Of a stretch of 64,000 nt of DNA, positions 24,050 to 34,502 are shown piece after piece. The notes beneath the pieces were generated by a model. It made no database searches. It was not told the origin of the DNA and was given only the letters and a program-made list of their open reading frames with translations. Both the position numbers and the translations under genes were made by a program. This stretch comes from Lycium barbarum. Its lineage: Eukaryota > Streptophyta > Magnoliopsida > Solanales > Solanaceae. Where the stretch lies: contig NC_083341.1 of NCBI RefSeq assembly GCF_019175385.1, forward strand, positions 90,050,321-90,114,320, in the 5' to 3' direction. Each line of letters starts with the position of its first letter. Within the stretch, counting starts at the first letter, position 1.

Positions 24050-24236
24050 AGTTCGTCCTAGGAAGTGTCTACGAGCTGTGTCTAGTAGAGTCTTGTTTAT
24101 GGTATGTTGCGCGCCACATCAATAAACAAGAGGCTACGGGGCATTTAGGAAAATGACCATCTTTCTTCTTATGAGATCGTGCGATAGAGCCGTGTATAAG
24201 ATTTTATCCTCCCTAATAGAGTGTTGTGATTTCAGA

Positions 24237-25201
24237 ATGCCGCCCAAGGGAAAGGATATAGCCGCCCAGAAGGGCAAGACTACGACAAAGAGACGGGTAG
24301 AAAGAGAGCCTCCGGTGAATGTTGGAGAAGGCGAGTCACAAAATGAGACTCCATCTAGCACTTCCTCTACCCCGCCTAATGTGGAAGAGCAAGGAGGAGC
24401 TCCAGCTCCAATTCCTCCGCCGGTTGCTTCGGGTCAACAAATGACCGAGGCCATCTAGTTATTGACACAGTTGGTTGCCGCCCAGGCACAGCGGCAAAAT
24501 GCGGGCCCGAGTGATCGATCCGCCAGTACTAGAGCCCGTGACTTCATGACTTTAAATCCTCCCGAGTTCTTTTGGTCAAAGCCGGATGAAGATCCGCAAA
24601 ACTTTATTGATGAAATGTTGAGGACCTTAAAAATTATTCATGCCTCCGAGACTGAATCCGTGGAGTTGGCATCTTATAGACTCCGGGATGTGGCAGTCCT
24701 ATGGTACAACAATTGGGTGTTATCAAGAGGAGAGAATGCGCCTCCACCCGTATGGCAGGAATTTGTGGATGCTTTTACTCGCCACTATTTGCCACCTGAG
24801 GTCCGCCGAGCTAGAGCGGACAGGTTTTTGAATCAAAAGTAAGGAAGCATGAGTTCTTGGGAATATAGCTTGCAATTCAATTCTTTGGCCAGGTATGCCC
24901 CGGCTATGGTGGCTGACATGGGAGATCGGGTGCATAGATTTGTGAGTGGTTTGGGACCGCATTTATTCAAAAATTGTTTGACGGCTTCCCTACAAGACGG
25001 GAGGGATATTTCCCGAATACAGGCCCATGCCCAGAACATAGAGGAGCGACATCAACCAACAAGGAGTGATCGTGATATCGACAGAAGGCAAAGCAAGTGG
25101 GCCAGATCTATGGGCATAGGCAGTGATTATAGAGGGGGGGACCAAGGCAGACCTATTCCAGACATTCGGGCCAATCAGCGACTAGTGTGCGTCCCGGGTT
25201 T
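24237..25201 (+). pseudogene. gag of D, first part (interrupted by element E)
   Basis: MPPKGK at 24237 lies one base after an acceptor-like GATTTCAG. The frame has stops at 24456 and 24840, both at positions where A and E have codons for ordinary residues. The capsid segment NPPEFFWSKPDEDPQNF... through LPPEVRRARADRF is plain, as is LARYAPAMVADMGDRVHRF. The frame slips near a seven-G run (about 25133-25139). In the shifted frame the sequence runs through the GGTTT target site into 34503 without a break, which proves that E was inserted into this gene. Domain content and order match the gag of A and E. Confidence 0.87.
25197..25201 (+). other. Target-site duplication of E, left copy (GGTTT)
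   Basis: GGTTT is repeated at 34498-34502 after the 3' LTR of E, and joining the D sequence across it restores gag alignment. Confidence 0.82.
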
Positions 25202-26148
25202 TATGATGATATGATGATATGATGATATGGAGATGATGGTGGCCAGGAGGGCATATTCCTTATTACCGAGTCCCTCAGGAAAGGGCCGGGACACGTCTAT
25301 GTTTATGTTATGATGCTATGATTTTAAATTACCGAGTCCCTCATAAAAAGGGTCGGGACACGTCATGTATGTTTTATACAGAATGATTATGCAGCTTTGA
25401 CTACAAAACTCTATAATAGCAATGATATGAGAATGATACAGATGAAATATGTTCAAAGGCAAGTTTTATGAAATTCTGTTGTTGCAATGCATCCTATGTA
25501 CCGTGTCTCAATATAAGTCTATACTATGTTTCAAGCTTTACATATTCAGTACATATTCCGTACTGACCCCCTTCCTTCGGGGGGCTGCGTTCATGCCCGC
25601 AGGTACAGACGCTCGCTTTGGAGATCCGCCAGCTTAGATCATCTTTCAGCTATTTTGGACTGCTCCTTCGTTCCGGAGCTAGCTTGTGGTATAACCTCCT
25701 TATGTTGTGTCCGTATGTGTTTATTTGGGTACGGAGGGGCCCTGTCCCGCCACATAATACGGTCGTTACTCTTAGAAGTCTGTGGACATCAGTGTGGGTC
25801 TGTTTACAGTTGTTGATGCGTTTTATGTTTTGACTTAAGTTTGGGGCGTACCCAGTCGTAATGGCAGCCTTGTCGGATCGCATATGTGTGTATGTTTGGT
25901 ATTTTGTATATCGTGGCAGCCTTGTTGGCTTGCTTAGGAATATATATAAATGTTGTTGTTTGATAAGTGCAACTCCTTGGGAGATGGATGACTAAGGCAT
26001 ACAGAACTTGACAAATCCAAATAACTCACTATCTTCTTACATACAAATGAGATCATGACATGCTAATTATAAATTATTAGAGTTAACAGATAAAATATGA
26101 GTGTCCAATTCGGGCACAAGTCACGGCCTACGGGGTTGGGTCGTGACA
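25202..26148 (+). repeat. 5' LTR of E, truncated
   Basis: Aligns with about 33551-34497 of the 3' LTR. It starts abruptly with TATGATGATATG immediately after the target duplication instead of TGTTATGTCCCG. It keeps two GAGTCCCTC...GGGCCGGGACACG blocks, the hairpin module (25535-25611), GGGGCCCTGTCCCG, two GGCAGCCTTG motifs, and the end GGGTCGTGACA. Confidence 0.9.
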
Positions 26149-26152
26149 AAAG

Positions 26153-26164
26153 TGGTATCAGAGC
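26153..26164 (+). promoter_or_regulatory. Primer binding site of E
   Basis: TGGTATCAGAGC four bases after the LTR end. The leader to 26354 matches those of A, C and D and ends in GTTTTCAG two bases before the gag ATG. Confidence 0.92.
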
Positions 26165-26354
26165 GGTTAAATCCTCGGAGTGTCCACAGACCGTGTCTAG
26201 TAGAGTCTTGTTTATCGATGTGTTGTGCACCACATTTATAAACAGGAAGCTACAGGACATTTAGGATGTTATCTTTTCTTCTCATTCTAGATCGTGCGAT
26301 AGAGCTGTATTATCAGGATAAATCTTTCCCTAACAGATTGCTATGTTTTCAGCG

Positions 26355-29300
26355 ATGCCTCCAAAGAAGGCGACAGCCGCCCAGAAGGGCAAAGCGGTAG
26401 TTGGGGAGACCAGTGGGACCCGGAGAGTCACTAGAGCTTATTCCCAATATGTGCCTGGGATTAGAATTCAGTCAGCGAACTCCGCTACACCATCACTATC
26501 AGAGGAGCCTAGGGCAGCAGCAGCTGCAGGTCAGGAGACAGACTTACCACCAGCTCCTGCGGCTCCAGCAACCGAGCCTCCAGCTCCCCAGCCAGGGGAA
26601 GAGGATAGGGCTATGCGTGAAGCAGCACAGTTATTGACTAGGTTGGTATCGGGACAGGCTCGCAGACGTGGGTTAGGAGGTGATGATGCGGATAGACGCG
26701 ACAGTTTGAGGGTTCGCGATTTTCTGACATGTAAACCCCCAGAGTTCTATGGGTCAAAGCCCGCAGAGGATCCACAGGATTTTATTCGACAGATGCTGCG
26801 TACGTTGCGGGTGACTAAATCTTCCGAGACTGAGTCGGTCGAATTGGCTTCCTATCAGTTGCGGGATATGGCAGTTAATTGGTATGAGTCCTGGGAGTTG
26901 TCCAGGGGTGAGGATGCTCCACCAGCAGTATGGGACGAGTTCGTAGAGGCTTTTCTGGGTCATTTTCTGCCTCCAGAGATGAGGCGAGCCAGAGTTGACA
27001 GATTTATACACCTGAGGCAGAATGGTAGAAGTGTTCGGGACTATAGCATCGAGTTTGATTCGCTGGCTAGGTACGCGCCCGCTATGGTAGCTGACATGGC
27101 AGATAGGGTGCATCGTTATGTAATGGGCTTGGATAATTATTTGATTGATAGCTGCATGGCAATGGCGTCTCAGCCCGGTATAAATATCGCTCGAGTGCAG
27201 GCATATGCCCAGGGAGTTGAGGGTCGACAGAGAGGGCGTCGATTTGATAGGGAGCAGGACAGGGGTCAACATAAGAGAGCTAGATCAGCTGGGTATCATT
27301 CTGGTGACTTTCGGGGCGGGCAGCCCCAACAGCAGTATAGTCGATATCCTTCCCAGCCGGCACGGAGTGCACCTTCACGATTTACTGGTAGAAGGTTTGA
27401 TAGCACGGGGTATTCGGGAGCTGGTCAAAGCTCCATGACTTCAGGGTTCCAGACGCACAGGAATTCGGGCCAGATGAGACCACCTGTACCCCCATGTCCT
27501 CGATGTGGCAGACACCATCCAGGGGAATGCCGTCTTATTACTGGTGCTTTCTTTTCTTGCGGCCGTCAGGGCCATACTATGAGGGAATGTCGATTTGGGG
27601 GTGGGGCAGGTGGGCCAGCTCAGCCTACGGGATCAGTTGTGGGTTCTTCTTCTTCTTCAGTTGGTATGCGCCCTATGAGGCAAGGTATTCCGACACCAGC
27701 AGGCAGTGGCAGAGGCCGTGGAGGGGCTTCTAGTTCTGGCGGTCCTTCCAACCGCTTATATGCTTTAGCCAGCAGACAGGATCAGGAAGCGTCGCCAAAT
27801 GTGGTCACAGGTACATTATCGATTTTCTCCCGAGATGTATACGCATTGATAGACCCCGGTTCCACATTATCATATATTTCCCATTTTGTTGCTAGTAAAA
27901 TTGGGATAAAATCTGAACCTATAGAACCATTTGAGGTAGCTACACCAGTAGGGGATTTTGTCTTGGCAGAGCTAGTATATAAAGATTGTTTGGTAGTCAT
28001 ATGTAATCGCTGTACCAGGGCAGATTTGATAGAGTTAGCTATGACTGAGTTCGATGTTATTATGGGGATGGATTGGTTAGCTTCCTGCTATGCTAACGTT
28101 GATTGCCGAGGCAAATTAGTTCGGTTTCAGTTTCCAGGGGAACCAATTATAGAGTGGAGGGGGAACACAGCATCGCCGAGGGGTAAGTTTATTTCATACC
28201 TCAAGGCAAGGAAGATGGTTAGAAAAGGCTATATTTATCACCTGGTTCGTGTGCATGACTTGAAAGCAGAATCACCGACTCTACAATCTGTCCCGGTGGT
28301 TAATGAATTTCCAGGTGTATTTCCAGATGAACTTCCAGGCCTTCCTCCTGAACGTGAGATAGAGTTCACTATAGATGTATTGCCAGACACTCAACCTATA
28401 TCTATTCCTCCTTACAGAATGGCACCTGCAGAGTTGAAAGAATTGAAGGAGCAACTGAGAGATTTGCTGGAAAAGGGTTTCATCAGGCCCAGTACATCAC
28501 CTTGGGGAGCACCAGTATTATTTGTACGGAAGAAAGATGGGTCGCTGTGAATGTGCATTGATTATAGGCAGCTGAACAAAATCACGATAAAGAAAAGATA
28601 TCCCCTCCCCAGGATTGATGATTTATTTGATCAGTTGCAGGGTGCTAAATGCTTCTCAAAGATAGACTTGCGGTCAGGTTATCACCAGGTGCGGGTAAGG
28701 GAGACAGATATTCCGAAGACTGCATTCAGGACTCGATATGGACATTACGAGTTTAGAGTGATGTCTTTTGGGCTGACCAATGCTCCAGCAGTGTTCATTG
28801 ACTTGATGAACAGGGTGTTTAAGCCATTCCTTGACTTGTTCGTGATTGTATTCATTGATGATATTCTGATCTATTCACGATCGGAAGAAGAGCATGCAGA
28901 GCATTTGAGGACAGTACTCAGGGTACTCCAGCTCCAGAAGTTATATGCTAAGTTCTCTAAATGTGAATTCTGGTTGACTTCTGTAGCATTTCTGGGGCAT
29001 ATTGTTGGAACAGATGGTATTCGGGTAGATTCGCAGAAAATTGAGGCCGTCAAAACTTGGCCTAGACCTACGACGCCTACTGAGGTACGTAGTTTTCTGG
29101 GGCTGGCAGGGTATTACAGGAGATTTGTAGAAAAGTTTGCCTCTATTTCAGCGCCTTTAACAAGGCTAACACAGAAGGCAGCCAAATTCCAGTGGACCGA
29201 TGCTTGTGAACGGAGTTTTCAATTATTGAAAGATAAGTTGACTACAGCTCCTGTTCTAACTCTTCCTGAGGGGCCAGATGGCTATGTTGTTTATTGTGAT

Positions 29301-31226
29301 GCTTCCGGTGTTGGGTTGGGTTGCGTGTTGATGCAGCACGGCAGAGTTATAGCCTATGCCTCCCGACAACTCAGGAAACATGAGAGAAATTATCCTACAC
29401 ATGACCTGGAGTTGGCAGCAGTGATACATGCTTTGAAGATATGGAGACATTATCTGTATGGCGTGCATGTTGATATTTATACAGATCATAAGAGTCTCCA
29501 GTATATTTTTAAGCAGAAGGAACTGAATTTGCGACAGAGGAGATGGTTAGAGTTGCTGAAGGATTATGATGTTGATATTCTATATCACCCAGGAAAGGCT
29601 AATGTGGTAGCAAATGCACTCAGCCGTAAATCTATGGCTTGTTTGGCCGGCGTACAACCAGAAAAGAAGGAGATAGTTCGTGAGATCCATCAGCTAGCTA
29701 GTCTTGGAGTTCGTTTGGCTGATGCTAATAATGGTAGCATTATTGTACGAGGTGTTGCTGAGTCCTCTATTGTAGAAGAGGTAAAGAGACGGCAATATGA
29801 GGATCCTGTTCTGGTACATTATAGAGATACAACACTTCAGAAGGATGAGACCCCATTTAAGATGTCAGCCGATGGAGTACTACGATACAGACACAGATTA
29901 TGTGTACCTGAGGTTACAGGGTTGCGGCAGCAGGTAATAGGGGAAGCACACTATGCTCGTTATTCTATTCACCCGGGATCGACAAAAATGTATCATGATC
30001 TTAGGTGTTTGTACTGGTGGATCGGCATGAAAAAGGACATAGCAGAATTTGTGGCCCAGTGTCCAAATTGTCAGCAGGTCAAGATAGAGCACCAGAAGCC
30101 CGGAGGGCTATTGCAGGAGATGGAAATTCCAACCTGGAAATGGGAAGTAATTAATATGGACTTCGTCACAGGTTTCCCTCGCACTCCACGGAAGAATGAC
30201 TCTGTCTGGGTTATTGTTGATAGACTGACAAAATCAGCCCACTTTCTTCCAGTCAGGACTACGTACTCAGCTGAGGATTATGCCCGATTGTATCTTAAGG
30301 AGATAGTGAGTCTTCATGGAGTTCCCACAGCTATTATCTCAGATAGAGGGGCCCAGTTTACAGCTAACTTCTGGAGATCCTTCCAGGAGGGATTGGGGAC
30401 ACAGGTGAGTCTCAGCACCGCATTTCATCCTCAGACTGATGGGTAGGCTGAGCGTACCATCCAGACGCTACAAGATATGTTGAGAGCTTGTGTTATTGAT
30501 TTCAAAGGCAGCTGGGAGGATCACTTGCCGCTTATCGAGTTTTCTTACAATAACAGTTACCACTCTAGCATTCAGATGGCACCGTACGAAGCCCTGTATG
30601 GCAGGAAATGCAGATCCCCTATAGGCTGGTTTGATGTTGGCGAGGCTAAGCTGATAGGCCCATATATGGTTCAGCAGGCTGTCGATAAGGTGAAACTTAT
30701 TCAGGAAAGATTACTGGCAGCTCAGAGTCGGCAGAAGGCGTATGCGGATAATCGACGTCGACACTTGGAATTTCAGGTTGGCGATTGGGTGTTCTTGAAA
30801 GTGTCACCCATGAAGGGTGTTATGAGGTTCGGCAAGAAAGGGAAGTTGAGCCCAAGGTACATTGGACCTTACCAGGTCATTCGTAAGGTAGGCCAAGTTG
30901 CTTACGAGTTAGACCTGCCAGCGGATTTGGCAGCAGTACATCCGGTCTTCCATGTGTTCATGCTTCGGAAGTATATAGGCGATCCTTCCAGGGTGTTCCC
31001 TACAGACGATATTCAGGTAACAGAGGAGCTATCATATGAAGAGAAACCTATTGCCATACTTGATCGACAAATCAGGAGGTTACGAACAAAAGATGTGGCG
31101 TCGGCTAAAGTGTTGTGGCAGAACAATAATAGGGAGGAGATGACTTGGGACGCTGAAGAGGAGATGAAAAAGAAATATCCTCACTTGTTTTCCACATCTA
31201 CAGGTAAATTAAAGTCCTTCACTTGA
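26355..31226 (+). pseudogene. gag-pol polyprotein of element E, two in-frame stops
   Basis: A single frame of 1623 codons from MPPKKATAAQKGKA. It is broken only by TGA at 28548 (within RT, in the motif KKDGSL-stop) and TAG at 30444 (in integrase, between DG and AERT). By residue: gag capsid from about 125; first knuckle CPRCGRHHPGEC near 381; a second knuckle whose first Cys is replaced by Phe (FFSCGRQGHTMREC); protease IDPGS with the Asp at 500; [12 protein letters not shown] (Asp 771) and FIDD (835); RNase H CDAS and DLELAAV; integrase finger plus MDF, SDRG and AERT; and a C-terminal chromodomain-like segment with VLWQNNNREEMTWD. Apart from the stops and the knuckle change it looks complete. 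Both stops fit C-to-T changes (CGA and CAG contexts). Confidence 0.94.
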
Positions 31227-31313
31227 TTGTGTTAAATTATCTGCTCAATTTATATGTTAGCAATAAGGAAAACCCTTCCCAAAACCCTTATAGAACCTAA
31301 CGGGATAAAAGCG

Positions 31314-31348
31314 ACATTCGAGGACGAATGTTCTAAAGGGGGGGAGGA
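31314..31348 (+). promoter_or_regulatory. Hairpin and polypurine tract of E
   Basis: ACATTCG, AGGA loop and CGAATGT form the stem (31314-31331). It is followed by CT and the purine run AAAGGGGGGGAGGA, which ends at the 3' LTR. Confidence 0.87.
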
Positions 31349-34300
31349 TGTTATGTCCCGTATTTTCATACGTCGGGACGTTTTAAAATAAGCGCGACAA
31401 GTTAAAGGCAAGACTATCTTAAGATATGAAGTATAGATTTTAACTTCCGGTTTCGCGTCGAGTCACAATTTATTCACAATTCTCGTGTGGCATTAAACTA
31501 GTAATGGAAAATTGGTATTAAACTAACCATAATTGGATTAATAAGTGGGATTGGAAAGACCAAAAATCAGTCCATTAAATGGACAAAGCTAGCCGTGTAG
31601 CTTGAGTGGAATAGTCAATGGTTATTGACCCAAAATAATGTAAGGCACATGGCCAAGTCATGGAGGGAACATAGAGAAAACAAAAATCTGATTCCATAGC
31701 ACTAACAAACTCATTCCAACATCAACAAGTCAAGAAATATAGTGATAGAGAGAGAGAGTCTCTCGGCTAGAGCTAGCCGAGAGTGAAGGTGCCAACTTCT
31801 CCAAAAAAATTCAGTTTTTCCTAAGCAATCCAACTCCATGGAAGGTGTGTTAACATGTAGCATCCATTGATATAGCAAGAACAAGTGTTAAAATTCAAGT
31901 AGTGAAAGTGAAGGCTAGCCGATTGAAGTGTCAAGATTGAAAGGTAAGAATGTTTGTTGTTCTTGTGTTGCATGATGATTTGAATGTATAGTTCATGCAT
32001 GTTGTTGTTGGATTATGGTTGTAGTTGAAGTAGGGAGTGAGCCGTGTGTGAGGTGAGTTCATGACTGATTTCATTGTGCATGTATTGTTGGTGAATTGAA
32101 TATGTATCAACATATGTAAATGAACAAAGATTGTAGGAGTTTGGTTGTGATGTTGCATGTTGGATATTGGACTGTTTTTGCTCGAATTTTAAATGAATCA
32201 TGTGTTGAAGATTCTAATGAAGTCATGCTTAATCTTGTTGAACTTGTATTGGAAATGGATTGAATGCATTGTAGTTGGATAAACGGATGAAAATCATGAA
32301 ATGGTGGAAGGGTGTTGTAGCCGTGTAGTAGGGACTGTTTTAGGGAGAATTAGGAACTGTTTTGGGGCACATTTTGATTGTTGATGTTATGGACATTGTG
32401 GTGTATTGTATGCATGTTGAATATGTGAATTGAGGTGTTAAAGAAATGAATTATGTTGAGGTGTAGAGGCAGTCCAAAACCGTGGACAGTTTTAAGGTTA
32501 GAAGTGAATTTGTGTGTGTTGAATGTTGATTCTTGTTGCAAACGTTTAGTGAATGTAAAATGTCATGATTCAAGTTAAAACTGAAATCATTGTGGGCTGT
32601 TGTAAGAGTGAAAATGATGCTAAAACAGTTCCAAGATTCATGAAAGTAAAGTCATTAAAAGTGTTGTGTTATTGCAAGTTAAAACTGGAAATTTGCTAAG
32701 TAAGAATGGAAATGATGTGTGTGTTGGTTTGCCGTGTGTATGAGACTATTTTTGATGGTGTATGGACTGCCCAAGTTCCCTAAGTCATGCTTAAACAAGT
32801 TTTGATCAATATATGAAAGAACGACTAGCCATGTTAGCTTGTAACGCTAGTTGGGTTAAATGCGAACGAAACGTCGTTTAATTGTTAGAAAGGAGTTGTG
32901 AATGTCACAATACGTGTTGAATGCCCTTGTAGACTAATTGTAGTTCTTCACATCTTGATATAGGATAAGTATTGTTGGGCAGCAAGTACAAGTTAGAATA
33001 CAACTAAACGCAAAAGGTATGTAAAGCCTATTCCTTCTTTCTTTTGGCATGTCCTAGACGTAAGAATGAAACGATATGAATTTTGGGGTAAATTCTATTC
33101 TCTAGTTTCATGTATGGCTTATGAATCTATATTTCACTAATGTTATTGTCATGTACCTACAGTATGAGTGACTAATGAACGATGCATGAAAGTTCCTATA
33201 CTTAAAGAATTGCACAACTAAAGACATACTTGACTTCCAAAAGCTATACCATATTAAAGTGACATATGTACATGAAGTCTAAAACGTTTCTTGTAATAGT
33301 TTGTTATGAGACTTGAAATGAACTGAAGGTGAACATTATTTTGACACTTAGAGCGGGTTAGTTGCTTATCCCTTGAGTCTAAAAAGATGATTTGCATATA
33401 TGTGGTTGCTTATTATTCTGCTCGTGCTTACCGCTATATCCTTCACTGAGTCCCGGGCCAGGGTACGTTTTCGTGCGCACATTTATTATATTAATCACCG
33501 AGCCCCTCACTAGAGGGCCGGGACACGTTATGTATATATATATGATGATGATATGATGATGTGATGATATGATGATATGGAGATGATGGTGGCCAGGAGG
33601 GCATATTCCTTATTACCGAGTCCCTCAGGAAAGGGCCGGGACACGTCTATGTTTATGTTATGATGCTATGATTTTAAATTACTGAGTCCCTCATAAAAAG
33701 GGCCGGGACACGTCATGTATGTTTTATACAGAATGATTATGCAGCTTTGACTACAAAACTCTATAATAGCAATGATATGAGAATGATACAGATGAAATAT
33801 GTTCAAAGGCAAGTTTTATGAAATTCTGTTGTTGCAATGCATCCTATGTACCGTGTCTCAATATAAGTCTATACTATGTTTCAAGCTTTACATATTCAGT
33901 ACATATTCCGTACTGACCCCCTTCCTTCGGGGGGCTGCGTTCATGCCCGCAGGTACAGACGCTCGCTTTGGAGATCCGCCAGCTTAGATCATCTTTCAGC
34001 TATTTTGGACTGCTCCTTTGTTCCGGAGCTAGCTTGTGGTATAACCTCCTTATGTTGTGTCCGTATGTGTTTATTTGGGTACGGCAGGGCCCTGTCCCGC
34101 CACATAATACGGTCGTTACTCTTAGAAGTCTGTGGACATCGGTGTGGGTCTGTTTACAGTTGTTGATGCGTTTTATGTTTTGACTTAAGTTTGGGGCGTA
34201 CCCAGTCGTAATGGCAGCCTTGTCGGCTCGCATATGTGTGTATGTTTGGTATTTTGTATATCGTGGCAGCCTTGTCGGCTTGCTTAGGAATATATATAAA

Positions 34301-34497
34301 TGTTGTTGTTTGATAAGTGCAACTCCTTGGGAGATGGATGACTAAGGCATACAGAACTTGGCAAATCTAAATAACTCACTATCTTCTTACATACAAATGA
34401 GATCATGACATGCTAATTATAAATTATTAGAGTTAACAGATAAATATGAGTGTCCAATTCGGGCACAAGTCACGGCCTACGGGGTTGGGTCGTGACA
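31349..34497 (+). repeat. 3' LTR of E
   Basis: 3149 bp, TGTTATGTCCCG to GGGTCGTGACA. Landmarks: a 24-bp near-perfect palindrome CTCTCGGCTAG/CTAGCCGAGAG (31760-31783); AAGGTAAGA (GT at 31944); AGGTATGTAAAG (33016); GAGTCCC/GGGCCGGGACACG blocks (33430-33715); the hairpin module (33886-33962); and GGCAGCCTTGTCGGCT motifs (34213, 34266). The stretch 31950-33000 shows nothing beyond AT-rich LTR sequence. Confidence 0.92.
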
Positions 34498-34502
34498 GGT
34501 TT
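34498..34502 (+). other. Target-site duplication of E, right copy (GGTTT)
   Basis: Repeats 25197-25201. The gag of D resumes here. Confidence 0.82.

Larger units (their letters stand above)
25202..34497 (+). mobile_element. Element E: chromovirus with a truncated 5' LTR
   Basis: 5' LTR fragment 25202-26148, primer site, single gag-pol frame 26355-31226, purine tract, and a full 3' LTR of 3149 bp. It is inserted in the gag of D with a GGTTT duplication. The 5' LTR lacks its first 2.2 kb, including the presumed promoter and both donor-like sites. The part that remains is about 99% like the 3' LTR by eye, so the insertion is recent. Confidence 0.9.
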
